This document shows, in pieces, positions 8,655-21,980 of a DNA stretch of 64,000 bases. Made by a program: the position numbers and the translations under genes. Under the pieces are notes generated by a model that was not told the origin of the DNA, searched no databases, and saw only the letters and a program-made list of their open reading frames with translations. Position 1 is the first letter of the stretch, and the number at the start of each line of letters is the position of its first letter. Origin of the DNA: Phytophthora quininea (lineage: Eukaryota > Oomycota > Peronosporomycetes > Peronosporales > Peronosporaceae); contig JAAVTG010000550.1 of the NCBI GenBank assembly GCA_011947345.1, positions 1 through 64,000 of the forward strand, in the 5' to 3' direction.

Positions 8655-11600
8655 TTAGATAGAGCACTTCCTACTGTCGCTAGCTTCTGGTTGCAGCTCG
8701 AGATGTTCGGATAGAATCGGTGCAACTGCAGCTGGAGATCGGAACGTTGCTGTTCGTAGTGAAGAACTGGGAGCTGGTACAACTGACGAGTCGACTGCTG
8801 TTTCTTGTGTCTCTGTTGGTGGTTGTTCTTCTGGCTTAGCAGGAGACGAATCTCCCGTTCTCTTAGCTTTAAATTTCTTCCGTCGCAGGACTCGATGCAT
8901 CCGGAACGTCTTCTGGATGGAGAGCGCCTTGCTGTGGCGAAAGGCGTAGCCTCTCATGGCTAATTCGTCCACTTTCTCCTGTACAGTCAAACTCTCCAAT
9001 GGCAGCACTCGCATGGTCAGTACCAGTACGAGGTCCGTGAAGCGGAACATATTGGGCGGACAGATCAAGTCCGGGTTCGGTCCGATACTGGCGTTGCCGT
9101 TCAGACCGTCGCTGGTGCCGAGCCCCAGCCGAACGCGGTACGTGAGCTCTGAAATGCGCGCTTCAATGTCGTGGAAAGCCTCACGCCGTCGCTGGTGAAT
9201 GCTGGCCGAAAGAGCGGCCGATTCCGTTGGGGTCATGTCCTCAGTCGCCAACGTTTTGAACATTGTTTGGTGCGTACTGAGGCCCAGAGGAGGCTCCAAT
9301 CTCGTCAGCAGAGTTAGTAAATGCTTCTTGTGTAATAGCCCCAACGCATTGGTGTCGAATTCGCTCCAAACCGCTTGGAATCGCTGCAGATGTTCGACCT
9401 CAAAGCCCAAAAGCTGCTCCTTGTCGTCCACCATGGCAGACATGAGCACGTACGTGTCGACCATCGTTGCAGAGTAGAGATTCTGCAGAATCAACACGAC
9501 CAAGATGTAAAAGATGTTGTACAAGATGGCGCTGATAATGGGCGAGCCACAGTCGCTCGAATAGCTGGATGATACCGACGATCGGCCCCAAAGTACACAC
9601 TGCGGAGGCTCCACACTCGAAGCCAAGTACGTGGCGTACCAATCTTCACCTGCTGCGAACTTGACGAACGTCGAATAGGCCATAGGGAACGTCGACAAGT
9701 TCATGTTGGCGTTAAGGCCAGACCCCCATCGTGTGAGTGAAAACACTTGCACTCCAACAATCGCAAAGACGAACAGCACGTAGCCCAGCAAAAGCGTCAC
9801 CTTTAAAGTCAGTTGAACACTCGCCAAAAGCGTCTGAAACACGGTCCACAGCGTCCGGAAAGCTCGCGAGCGCTCGAGTACGAGGGACAAGTGTTTGAAA
9901 TCAAACGCTCGCGTCATTCCCAGGATTAACAGCACCGGTGAGTTCGAGAAGAGCGGCCCAACTAGCATGATGAAGGACGTGCAGCTGTTAAATGTTCGCC
10001 AAGTGAAGCCTTTCATGAGGAAATCCCTCCAGCCGACGGCTGCCACTCGAACCATGGCGTCTAGTGCGTAAATCAATGAGAAAACGTAGTGGAAACACCA
10101 TACTCCAGTCGAGACTTGGACGTCTTCGCCAGATGTAGAAGTACGATGCACCGGAGACCGATACCAAGCTAACAATGAAGTGTGTAGCAACACGACACTG
10201 CTGATAAAGCCACGAAAAGAACGCTGCTGCATGTAGAACTGAGCGAGCTGCATGACTCGACTCGTCGGCAGCGGATACTTTGGCCGCATGGCGAGAATCG
10301 TCTGCTTCTTACGCAGCCACAGCAATTGGAGATTTGTCAGCAGTAACGTGCCATTGTAGCACCGAAAGTTGTTCATCAAAATGCCAGCGAATACCTTGAG
10401 CAGGTAGAACCTCGTGAAGAAGAGGAACGTGACGAAAAAGCCTGCAAAATACGTCGAGGCGATGGCAGCCGCTTGGTGGTCGTTGTTGACGTCGCTGTCG
10501 TCGGCAAAGTCCATGGCAATATTCACCACTGGTAGCCAGCCTTTCATCGAGATTAAGAAGAAGATGGAGCTGATGGCGCCTTTGATATCGTCAAAGTGTA
10601 AACCCGAGAGATTCCCCACACTCGAGGTGCTAAAATCCCCGTCGCACTGTTCCAAAACACTCCGACACAACGCTCAGCAGTATCAATGGACGGGTCACTG
10701 CAATACGCGAACCTGCCGCCGAAAATCTGCATCCCGAGCGTAGCAAACGAGTAGAATAGAAACAAGGACAGCACGACGCAGTAGAAGATCGGCGTTGCGG
10801 ATTGCTTGAGTGCCTCGGTGATGACTCGGAAGGTCCTCACTCGATGGAAGACTCGGATCGGACCGAATGCTCTACCGAGGCGGAAAAGAGAGATCATGGT
10901 CGAATGAGGCAGCAACAGAAGCAAGGAGCAAGCCATCAACACCACCATGTTGATCTGGTTCCACGTGTCCGAGAGATAACTCTTTGGTGTGAAGATGAGA
11001 CCTCGTGAAATAACTTTCAACGCGAACTCGAAGAAGAGCACGAACGCGTATACGACGTCGCTCAAAGTCGTGAATTCCTGGATCAAAGACGAGTACAGAG
11101 GCGACTGCACGGTCAACATGATGGTGCGGATCACGATGGCCGCGAAAATGTACTTTTCCGTCTCCTTCTCCAGACGACGAGCTTTGAGTCGCACCCACGA
11201 CTGCGGAGGGAAGATAAAGAGTGAGACGTCCGACATGAGCCAGTGGCCATCCAAGAACTGCCGTACGTAACTTGTGGAGTCTGCATTTGAGTTCCAACCA
11301 GTCCATTCATCCGGCGCAGGCGTGTCTGGGATTTCAACCACCGGAACGGGAACAATCGCGGCATTGGAACCAGCTTTTCGTCAATTGGAGTCACAATCGC
11401 TTGGTTCTTGTGCTTCCCATTAGCCGTTGCTGCTTTCGGTTCAAGGGGAACATATTTGCGGTCGTGGTGGTTCTTTGTCGTGCCGTAGTAGCCTTTCAGC
11501 TTGAGGAAGTCTGCGGTGGGCAGCACATTGAACAGCCGCGCTTTAAACGCTTCTGAGGCTGAAAGTGCTCGTTCAATTCGCTTCTTCGCACTCCCAGGCA

Positions 11601-14128
11601 AGCTGACATTCATCACTTCCCCTGGTACAAGTTGCTGAATTCCTCCACGAACGTGTAGATGTCAAAGTGGTGGATCCGCTGCATGGCAAACATGCGGTCT
11701 TGGAAGAGTTCGCTCAACGTTTTACGTCGCTCGTCACCTTTCATGGCGAAGTTTCTTAGTAGCACCACCAGCATGAAATTCAACGCCAGGAAGCGACACA
11801 AGACAATGTAGGCCAGATAGTACAACAACGCCACGCCAAACGAACTAGCTTGGAGTGAAGCGTGGAAGATCGGCCAGATACTGCCACCATTCGAGAACTT
11901 GAACAACGTCAACATGCTGTCGCTGAACGTGTTGAAATGCGACTGCATCGACAATGGGAAGTTTCCACCGAATAAATTCATTCCTACGACTGCAAACACG
12001 CTGTTAAGTAGTACGTGGAACGCGATGGAGCTCAGGAACGCAGGAACACTGGAAAGAATCGCGTCTAATACCAACAGCAATTTGTTGTTCTGACGCACCA
12101 CTCGGAACGGCCTTACGAGCCGAAACAACCGCAGTACGAAGATACCTCGAGCGTAGCTGTCGGCGTAGCGCAATACCGAGAAATTCAGAAGAAGAAATTC
12201 CACACAGGCGATCGTGAGCAGCACAAAGTCCAGTCGATTCCAAGGGTTCTGCAAGTAGTTAAAGAGACCGCCCGCAGCACCTCCAATGACGACGAATTCC
12301 GTGCCGTACACGAGCATTAGGAAGTTCTCGATCATGTACAACCGAGCTGCATAACTCTCACTCATGCCATGATATTCGAGTGCAAATAAGATTGAGTTAA
12401 AGAACACGATGGTGTTCATAAAGTGCTCGAAGGCGAGCGACTCGGCGATTACGGAGATTCTGTCCATGAGAGAACTCCCCGGCGGGATCAGGAAGAATAT
12501 CCGCTCTTGACGTAGTCTGCACCAGCTCAGAAACGTACCATCAGATCTAGTGAATAAAGGCGACTGCAACAGCCATCGCGTGAAGCGAGCTCGATAGATC
12601 TGCCACTTGGCGTCGAGTACTTGCATCACGTCTGGAAATGCTTCTGTTCCTCTGGGAAATTGAACGCGGTTCTTGGTTAAATATTTCTCCAATTGTTTAT
12701 GTCGTTCTTCTAGTTTGGCGGTGCGTACAATCGACACGGTGATGTAGCTGCCTCGTACGATTCCGACAAAGAGCGACATGATCATGTAGCTGACGAACAC
12801 CACGAGACCGATAAAATAAATGATGGCGAAGACAGAAGATGCTTGTTGTGCTCCATCCAGTGACGGACCAAATCCCGATCGTAAAGTGATCAAAAAGACC
12901 GTCAAAAACGAAGCTTGGAACGAGTGGAAACCTGTGTAGCCTCGATCAGGAGGTGGCATGGCCACACACTCCATATTGGCTTTACATCCGGGAACTTCAT
13001 CGTCTGTCCGGCAGAACCGAACGGGGTTTGCTGCCACGTAAGTTTTCTCGTCACTAACTCCCATCGGAGCGAACAAACTGTCGGAATCCATCTGCACAGC
13101 GCAGCGATGTGATAAGGAATCGTTGAAGAGATACATGCCAAGGATTGCGAACAAGAAGAGATAGTAGCAGTAGCACAGTACAGCATTACCAGCCATCGGT
13201 AACGACACCAAGAACGTCTCCATCGTCTCTTGAAACTCTTCCAGCGCTTGAAGATCCGCACGCCTCGAAACACTCGAAGAGAGAGTAAATTAAAACCTGC
13301 CAGAGATGCCACAGGGAGTACTGCCAGCCAACTTATCGCCACGATGAACAAATCGAAAGCGTCCCATTTACTGCGTAGCATCGGCATCACTCCTTCAAAT
13401 CCGATCACTTTGGCGATCTGTTCAAGAGTAAGAAACGCCAGCAGCACGTACTCCAACACCGACATACCGAACCTGGCCACTTCTCCAAATTCTCCTCCGT
13501 CGTTGGAAATGTAGCGAAAGGAACGCCACCCTACAGACGTCATACTCGTGACAACGGACACCAACACAGCCAGCTCGAACGACGGATGCGAGACCACTTG
13601 GTAGCATCTTGTAGGCCAGCCACTCGGCAGCTTAATATCCTCAACATTTTCAGTTTCGTCATCGGTATTCCCCACGCCTGCAGCTTGTCGGAAGAAGGAA
13701 GTCGCTACCTCTCGAACGTGCTCGTCGTCAAATTCCAAGTCGAACGTCTTGATGGCTGCGTCGAAACACAGAGACAGACACTTGTCGTCGTTCTCGGGCA
13801 GCTCTTCCGGCTTCAGGTACTTGATGGTCCTCACAAAGTTTGTGGTTTGTCTTCCAGATCGAACGCTTTTGACGTCGGTTAAAACCACACTGCAAGAGCT
13901 GGCATTGAACTTCTGCAGCATCCACGGAGGTAAATACTCGCTGAAGGGCAGCGGAGTGCGCTCCCAGACCAGCGTCACTTTGTCTTCGAGAAGTTTCAGA
14001 CCGCCGTGTAGAGGTTCCCATCGAGCTCCGTGCAGCCGAGCAGTGACGTCTCCGTCGCGTAATTTGTCCCGGAAAAGGTCGATCTGGCGCTCGTCGTCTG
14101 AAGTGGCGACCACAGCAACATCGCTCAT
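8655..14128 (-). CDS. Four-domain voltage-gated cation channel-like protein with N-terminal PH-like domain
   Basis: One gene of about 1,820 codons is read from the ATG at 14128, with single-base frame breaks near 13,223, 11,620, 11,340 and 10,665. Residues about 30-150 resemble a PH domain. Four six-helix repeats follow. Their S4 helices are SLRVFRGVRIFKR (I), FVLRLFRLVRPFRVVR (II), LFRLGRAFGPIRVFHRVRTFR (III, truncated here in count), and a weakly charged one (IV). Pore segments are LITLRSGFG (I), FSNGGSIW (II), ISMKGW (III) and FAAGEDW (IV), so the expected acidic ring residues are missing in I-II and are Lys in III and Glu in IV. The C-terminus has an EF-hand-like stretch and an IQ-type motif (IQKTFRMHRVLRRKKF). 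It should be a plasma- or ciliary-membrane channel; selectivity cannot be assigned. Confidence 0.85.
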
Positions 14129-14264
14129 TGCTCCGCCACTTTACTACCGACGCATCCAGCCGCAACGGCACTGAACGCCAAAATTACTAGGGTCGTTATG
14201 GGAGTGATGATCGTTGAAGTGATACCACCACTCTAGATTGAAACTCCTCACTTCACTTGGAACC

Positions 14265-17200
14265 ATGAGCAAGAGGCGCAAGCAGGTCCGCTCTGCAGCC
14301 GGATCTGCTTCGTTCGGATGGGATTGGGCCCATGCTGCGCTCTGGAGCGACGGCAGGAAGTGTCTGGTGCGGATGACCGACACCGTCATCTTTCAAGACG
14401 AAGACTCTGACTTGGACTCGGTTCTGTGGCTCTTTACGGGGAAAAGCGGCGCCATTTCTCGAAACGCATGCTCAAAGACGGTACCATACCCGTGACTAAG
14501 ATCCGCGAGCGGTTCTTGCAGCAAAGCAGGTTAAATGCTGGTACAAATGAGGATTATGTGGCTGTGATGGTGTTTCGGGACGGAACGCGGCAGTTGGTGG
14601 GTCTTCACGAGTTTGACGAGTTTCTGCGAGCTCTGGACGATGGGAAAAGAGCGGGGGACTTTGAAGCGTGGAGTAAGAAAGAATTCGTCAAGGGATTGCA
14701 AGCATTTATTCCAACTCGAGACGAATTGAGTCATATTGCAGTGCAGTTTGAAGCTGCGAAGTCGAACTATATTGTTCAAAAGAAAGCGGGGTATTTCGAT
14801 GGAGAATCAACTGAGCTTACACTGTCGCCTGGATTGCGGAAAGAGGTGGAACATGCAGCTGCTACGATTGTAAATTACCTGAGTGAAGTTAAAGTTTCTT
14901 CAGCTTTGTTTGAGTTTGTGGTGGACAGCTCTGAACGCCTGTGGCTGACCCATATGAGTCGAGTTACTCTACAAGCAAAACCATCATCGAATTCAGCGCT
15001 ACCAAACCTCCAGACTTCGGGTATTGCAGGTGACAACGTTGCAAAATGTCGTGGAGAATTCTGCCAGTCTTCTTTAGCTTCTTTGTCTGGTTTGTCGAGG
15101 CTTGTGAAAGTATTCAACACAAGTGATCTAAACAATAGCTTGGACAGAATTGACGATGGAGTGCTAAAAGACTCTGGCCAGCGATTCAAGATGGGAAATA
15201 ACAACTTGATGTTGGCTCATGCAGAACTTGACTTCCTACGAGAGGCTACGAACGTTTCACCTTCACAACTAAGTGACAGCGACCTGGCTCTGCAGTGGCA
15301 GGAAGCAGATAACGTTTTCCGTATGGAACTTGGTCGATCGAATCCGAATCAATTCTACAAGCAAGTTTTGGTATGTGCCAACTGCCATCGCGTATACTCG
15401 GAGATCAACAAAGTTCGTGATAAAGGCTTTGCTCCTCGTAGTGCGAGTGTGGAACAATCTGTTGAGACTACAGCAGACGAAAATCGCAGCGACTTATATG
15501 ATAAAATGTTTCTCGACGAGTTGGCGAACCATTCCAGCCCAAGAGCAAAACATCACGGACCCGAACAAGATGAAAGTTTGGACAGACCTTCTAGTGGATC
15601 AGCGAGCCCCGAAAACGGTCAATGCTTCCTTCATTGCCAGGTTTACTTTCTGACCAAAAGAACAAAAAGAACATTCGTAAAGGCTCCGAGATTTCGAATG
15701 GCCAAGGCAATCAACAATCCTCGACCACTTCGCTTTCCAATAATGAGCAACTCGCTGGAAAAGTGACGGGTTTGGAAGCTGAATTGGCGCAAGTGAAACA
15801 AAAGTTAGCCACCGTGCAAACGAAAAGAAACAAGTTGGAGCAAGATATTCTACAGACCCGGTCTCAATGCACAGCCATGCTCAAAGAAAAAGACGATCAA
15901 GCTCGGAAGCAGCTTCTGGAGCTGGAATACAGTTTCCATTCCAAACAGAGTATTTCCAAGCCTCAAGCTGAGAACCAAAGCAGTTCGGCAGATGAAATGA
16001 CCCACTTGATCGAAACCATCGACTCGCTCAATGCTCAACTGGACCAAGCCAACAAAGAGAAAGATTTGACCAAGAAGCAGCTCGTTCAGAGCCACCAAAT
16101 AGACCTCAAAAAGCTACACGAGAAATATCAACTGGATATGGAGACGCTGCGTCTTAGTGAACATTCCGCCAAGGAGCAAGTTGAGAATTTCCAGATGCAG
16201 ATGCTGAGTCTTCAAAGCCAAGCACAAGTAGCCACAACGCAAGCGAAAAATGCCAGAGCATCCCTCGAAGACTTGACAAAAACAAAGTCGTCGCCTTGGA
16301 GGAGAAGAATCAACGCCTTGAGCGTCAGCTGGCAGCGTTAAAAATTCAGCAGCGGAATTTAGGACAAACCTCCAGTGGGATGCTGAATATGGTCGCGAAT
16401 TCGTCTTCCGTGCCCCAACAAGACGTCGAAGCGATGGAGAAACATCTCAACAACAAGATCGAGTACTTGAAAGCTCAACTCGCGTCCGAGATGAAGTGCA
16501 AAGAGGAACTTGGCAGTCACTTGGCTCAGATCACGAACGCAATGGAGCAGATGAAGAAAGAGAAGCGACAAGCTCTTGCTGAACAGGAGGAAGCGTTTAA
16601 ACGGCAAACGGAGCGGATGGAGAGTGCGTTCATCCAGGAGAAAGAAGTCCTGACCACTCAACAAGCGTCTTTACAAGGCAAACTCGTGACTCTGCAAGCT
16701 AACGTGACGGATCTCGTCCAAGAGCTGACCCTGTGGAAAAGCAAAGAAGCGAATGCGAAGTTGGCCATGGAAAAAATGGTCGAAGAGAATGTGCGACTTA
16801 CTAGACAACTTGTGGATGCTGAAGGCCAAGTGGAGAGTCTGCAAGAAGAACGCAAGCAAGATGCTGCCAAAGCAGGCTCCATCAGCGTGATGAACGCGAG
16901 TGAAGAGACCAAGCGAGTCCAAATGGAAGCTCTTCTACGCAGACTTGACAACGAACGGCAGTACCTCAAGAGCCAACTAGAAGGTCAACAAGAAATGAAG
17001 GAGAAAAGCCAAAAGCAAGTCAGCGATCTTCAGTACGAAATTCGGGAACTGAAAGACGCCATGGAAGAAGCTTTACGTACCAGTGAGAAGACTATCAGCG
17101 AGTTGAAAATGGACAAACAAAACCACGAGCAGGAACTGCGAGGAACTATCGAGTGTCTGGAACAAGGCAAACTGTTGCTGGCTCGCCAGCTCAAAGACAT

Positions 17201-20141
17201 CCAAACCAAATTCGCAGAAGCTCGGGAACAATCTTTGCTGGAACGTGACGAGATCGAGAAAGCACGGATCGAAGTGAACGAAATGCGTGGTCAATTACTT
17301 GCAGCAAAAGAAGACAGCGTGAAGGAACAAGCGTATGCCAAAAGTGCGAGTGAGCGCATGTCAAAGTCCCTGGCCGTGGTAAAGAATTCGCTCAAAGCTA
17401 TGGAGGAGGAGAAGAACAAGCAAGTCAAGCGGTTGGAAGGTGAAAATACAGAATATATCCGCAAGCTGGCAGCTACTCAAGGAGATATGCTTGTACTGGA
17501 AGAGAAGTTTACGACGGATAAAGCTCAAGCCAAGAAGGACAAGGCCACAGCCATCTTTGCTCTCGTGCTAGCAGAGAAGGCTGAATTGTGGCGCTTGCGA
17601 TCAGAGCACCGAGGCTTCACGCACTTGAAAATACTTGCAAAGCTCTCTAGACAGCAACATCTGGTGGACACACGACGGTCAGAAGAACTTGCTGTGATAG
17701 AAGATAAACTGCGTGAAGAGTACATGGCAAAGTGCGACGAAATGACGCAGACGCTCCACGATGAACGCCTTGAAGCTATCAAGCAAATGAAAGAAGCACA
17801 TGACAAAGATCGTGAGGAACTGAACGAGTTCTATCTGCAGGAGAAGTCTCAACTGGAAGAGGAACTGACGGCGATACATACCGCGCAGATGAAGCAGATC
17901 AAAGAACAATACGCTTCGCTGTCTAAATCGGCTGAAGACAATGCAGACAGCACCATTCAGGAGCTCTCATCGATCAACAGCACCCTCCAGAAAAACAATG
18001 CCAAACTTACAGAGGAGATGGCAGAGTTGACGCAGAAGTGCGAGGCCATGTCTTCCAGTTTTGAAGACGAACTCAGCGCCTTAAAACAGGACTGGGAAGC
18101 GAAACACGAGAGCTGGACTACTGAACATGCAGAACTTCGATCGAAAGTCCAAACTCAACAAGAGAAACATGAAGAACAGCTCACTTTCGAAACAAGCAAG
18201 CTTGTATCAGTCCATGCACAAGATTTGGAACAATTGCAGTCTCGCCACGAAAAAGAATTGGCAGAGCAAGCGAAACAATTTGTTGAGCAAGTTGCGATGG
18301 TCTCGGAAGAGCAAAGTCAAAGGTATAACGTTTCCCACGCATCTATCAGCACAACAACAGCACGTCAGCATCAAACCGAAATGGAGGAAGCAGTGGCAAA
18401 ACTTACCGAGCATTGGCAAGGGGAGCTGGATCAACTTCGCCTGGAGCACGAGCACGCTCTTAAAGACGCAGTTACCCAGGCCGAAGAGAAGGCGAACGCT
18501 CAACTCGAATCGCTACAGAAAGAGATGAACGAACGGAAGGGAACTGCCGTCGTAAAGTGCACTTCGAAATGGCAGAAAGCGATGGAGGAACTCCAAGAAC
18601 GTCAGCATGTAGAAAAGAAAATGGCGTACAACGAAGGCCTCCAAGACCGTGAGAAGGAATGGCAACAAGCAGCCACCCAAATCAAGGAGAAACAACGCGA
18701 GGAGATGGATAAAGTCCAGCAAGAAGCTCTAGCAGCCATTCGTGCTGCCGAAGAGCGTCACGAGATTCGGTTCCAGGCTCAGCTTGCAGAGATCAAAAGT
18801 CAACTGGAAGAGCAGCACCAACAGTCAATACAAGAGCTGACCGATGAAATCACAGCCCAGGAACGTGAACGAGCGCAAGAACATCTCGACGCTACCACAG
18901 AAGTACTTGAACAAGAGTTGACGGCCAAGTGGATGAAGCAGCTTAAAGAGCAGACAAACCAGTTTGAAAGCAAGCTCCACGATGAAGAAGCCCGATTATC
19001 TGCCGTCATTGAAGAGAAAGAAACTGAGCTCCGCAAACTTCGGGACGATTTCGACAACCAACTCGCCGAACTTGAGAAGTCTTGGACAGATAAATTAACT
19101 GTTCTCTCGGCCAGCACAGCCAGCGCACACGAGCTGGCAATCAACACACTTCGTGGAGAGCTTATAAGTGAGCACAACGCAGCACTGAAGCAACTCCAGG
19201 AACATTTTGTGAATCGGCTTGAGAGTCAACTCCACGACCAGGAAACTCGACTGCTGCGAGAACAAGAAGACGCTATCACGCAAGTTCAGGACGATTCCGA
19301 AAAGCTCATCGAACAAGTGGAACGCGCCATGAACGAGTTGAAGAAGCAAAAGGAACATCTTGAATCGGAGTTGAATAGTTTGCGTTCTGCTCTTGAAGAA
19401 GCCGAAGATGCACAGTTTGATGCCCAAGAGAACTTCAAAAAGCAGCAGAAACAAACTGCCTTCCACGTACTGCACTTGATCTCCTGTGCTAGGAAGAAAA
19501 TCGCTGATGAATCCCAACGGAACGAAGTTTCTCGCACCGAATTCGAAACCAAATGCCGGCAACTTCAAGACGACTTCACGAGTGAAAAGACGCAATGGAA
19601 AGAAGTCATGACTCGAGTTCACGACACTTGGACTCAAGTCCAGTCGCAACACGGCGAGATGAACCAGACGTTGACCAACTACCGTCGAGACGAGCTGGTT
19701 GCTCATCGAAGTACCAGCGCAGTTCTCTCCAACGAAATCTCTATCGTGACTAAGCAACTAGAGGAAGTGGAAGAGATGAAAATCACTCTGGAACGCGACG
19801 TGGAAGCCTTGCAAACGGAAGCTCACTCCGTCGAGGCAGCACTAAGAGACTTAATGCAGCAGTCTAGTGGCAATAGCAGTCTCAATATGGCCGTCGTTGC
19901 TAAGAAGCGTCGACTGAATGAAGAGTTCGAAGCGCTTTTGGAACGAATCGAGAAGAAGAAGAACGAAGTGGCCACTGTGGAGCAAACTTTGAGCTCCTTA
20001 CGGTTCCGTAGAGAGGAGAAGGAGCACGAAATGCGTCAGATGGAGCGTAAACTGGTAGAGATCCTGGTACAACAGCAGAAACAAATGCTGCAATTAGTGT
20101 CCACAGTCCGCGAGATTTCACTTCCAACGTCTGCAACGTAA
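14265..20141 (+). CDS. Very long coiled-coil protein
   Basis: The ATG at 14265 (MSKRRKQVRSAAG) starts a gene of about 1,950 codons, read in four frame-shifted segments with breaks near 14,440 (a GGGGAAAA run), 15,620 and 16,295. Each break is closed by one base, so a single gene is likely. The first roughly 450 residues are mostly non-coiled and include a CX2C pair in VLVCANCHRVYSEIN. From about residue 500 to the end the protein is an almost continuous, Glu/Lys/Gln-rich coiled coil with heptads. This layout is typical of centrosomal, ciliary or Golgi scaffold proteins, but I recognise no named family and do not assign one. It is divergently arranged with the channel gene, with only 136 nt between the ATGs, so the two may share a promoter region. 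Confidence 0.85.
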
Positions 20142-20170
20142 AACATTGTGAAGACAGTTGTATTTCCCCA

Positions 20171-20442
20171 CTAGTGGTTGAGTTTGACGCCTTCAGCTTC
20201 GAGTCGTTTGCGAGCTTCCGTCTCTACAAGAGCCCTCACCTGAAAGGATTTTTCTAGAAGTTATTTCGCTGCAATTTAACCATTTTGAATGTTACGCACC
20301 CGACGCTCCTCGATGAACTTGCTCTGCAGATAGAAGCCGTAGTACGCACCTGCCAGTCCCCGCAGACAGCGAACACTGCGCGTCCCATTGAACTGCCGCC
20401 TCCGACGTTAACGCCGCGCGATGGAGGAGTGTAGCCGCTCAT
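20171..20442 (-). CDS. Small mitochondrial-type protein resembling ATP synthase subunit e
   Basis: Two exons can be read on the minus strand: 20442-20300 and 20239-20171, with a 60-nt GT-AG intron (20299-20240). The protein is about 70 residues. A short Gly-rich head is followed by RGLAGAYYGFYLQSKFIEE, a single hydrophobic helix with a GxxxG-like motif, and then a charged helix (ETEARKRLEAEG). This size and pattern fit ATP synthase membrane subunit e, which helps dimerise the mitochondrial enzyme; similarity is by eye only. Exon 1 is one base short, and the gap is best placed at the CCC run 20384-20386 (GGG on the coding strand). Its stop is 29 nt beyond the end of the coiled-coil gene, tail to tail. 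Confidence 0.5.
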
Positions 20443-21189
20443 ATTTTCGTGTGTAAAATCGATGAGGTATTTTACGGTAAAATACACCTTTCGAGAAAAA
20501 CAGATTTCTACACAACAGTTTTTATTTTGGTGTGCGATTGGTGACATTGCGATTGGTGACATGCTCATGTCTTCAAACATGTCAAACAATATGTTAAAGA
20601 TAACCCAATGTTTTATTTCTTCGGCCGATAGCAATGAGTATGCCAAATTTCATAGCGGTATTACAGTATTTTAAAATCGTCCCCTTTGAGACCGTGCGTG
20701 TTGGTACAGGCAATGCGTGTTAAAAGTTATGTAGCGGCTTATACAGTATTCCAATGTATGCAAGATGCTAATTCGGTCAGTACATATTTGTATTTTATTA
20801 TGGTTAACTTGAAGCATCCAAAGTCAGGATTGTCTTCAATGCAATGTTGCGATTACGATACTACCTTGGATATCTGCCCTCACCCTTGTCGGAGCGACAG
20901 GTATGCTGTATCCACCAAGACACAAATGGATACCTACGCGCAAAAATATAAACCATACATACTGCGACGGACAGAATCTAACTGCCACCAGCAAATCATG
21001 AGAAGATGTAAAAAGCGACATTTTAGTCCGTGTGATTTTACTACTTACAGCAAATCATACGCTTCATGCAGAGCAGCAACTCTAATGCCGACATGCGGTA
21101 AAACGGAGGCAGCTTTTGACGATGCCGATCAGCAGTACACTGAGCAACAGGACCATGCGGCTACCGGCGCAGCTCCCGTGCTTGAAAAA
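20443..21189. other. AT-rich spacer with one unrecognised ORF
   Basis: It marks the switch from gene-dense DNA to the transposon island. A plus-strand ORF (20686-21192, or from the inner ATG at 20713) is open for up to 168 codons and Cys-rich, but shows no signal peptide, domain or coding-like context. A chance ORF is as likely as a gene. An 11-base direct repeat (GCGATTGGTGACAT-like) occurs near 20,535-20,562. Confidence 0.35.
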
Positions 21190-21980
21190 TAAAATTGCCG
21201 AAAGCGCTACATGATCGAGGCGAAGCAGGAAACGCTACGTGCTTTGGAAGGCTTGAGTCAACGCAAGGCTGCTGAGCAGGAGGGGTGCCCCGTTCGACCC
21301 TCATCGAGTGGCAGTCGTGCCAGGATGTCAGCAAGTACTGAGGAGAGAGAATCGTCTGTCGCGCGGCTCAGGACGCAGAAAGATGGTGTCGTTTGGTCAG
21401 GAGCTTCCAACCGTCATGAAGGACACTAAAATAATTGCGACGTGCTGACCGCGAAAGTCATGGTCGACTTAGCACGTGAGGTGCACCCCAACTGGCATGA
21501 AGGCTACATTGAGCGCAAAAACCTGTTGTGACAGCGTACGAAGCGCTGCTACGGCTCCTCCTTCGGTTTGCTTACCACCATAGTAACTGTGTTTTGTACC
21601 ATCTAATTGTTCTTTAAAGTGTAATTTTGGCGCTCTCTAACTGCAAATTGTGACGTTACAGTGTGTACTTGTCCGTAGGAAAAGATGCACGACACGGCAT
21701 TCAGTGCCAGTTATGGATCCATGGATGCTACCTCAATTTACAACAAGGACGAGACTAGCATATAGTTTGACTGTTCCACGAGATAACCGTTGTCAGAAAA
21801 CGGGAAGTCAGTTTCCATAACAGCTGGGCAGAAGCATTCTGCCCGGCTGGCGGCAGTGTTCGATTCGAGCAGACGGCCATAATATACCGCTGCTGTTCAT
21901 AGTTCGAGGTGAACCCGGGTGGACGATTGAGTAGGACGAGCTTAAAACATATGTTAATGGTGCGGAAATATTCAACGTGT
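21190..21980 (+). pseudogene. Pogo/Tigger-like (DDE_1) transposase relic
   Basis: Fragments in shifting frames line up with the pogo branch of Tc1/mariner transposases. They are a helix-turn-helix start (LEGLSQRKAAEQEG), a middle piece (LTAKVMVDLAREVHPNW), a piece resembling LLRFAYHH, and catalytic-core remnants with YNKDETSI, GKSVSITAGQKHSARLAAVF and RGEPGWTIE. Stops and frameshifts interrupt all of them. The order is conserved, so this is one decayed copy. Terminal repeats were not found. Confidence 0.72.

Noticed and set aside
13200..13240. Intron between the S4 and S5 helices of channel repeat I
   Set aside because: The frame change happens within about 15 bases without GT-AG borders; a one-base indel explains it.
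20686..21192. Cys-rich 168-codon ORF as a secreted effector
   Set aside because: No signal peptide or conserved motif, and the AT-rich setting makes chance likely; kept only as a note.
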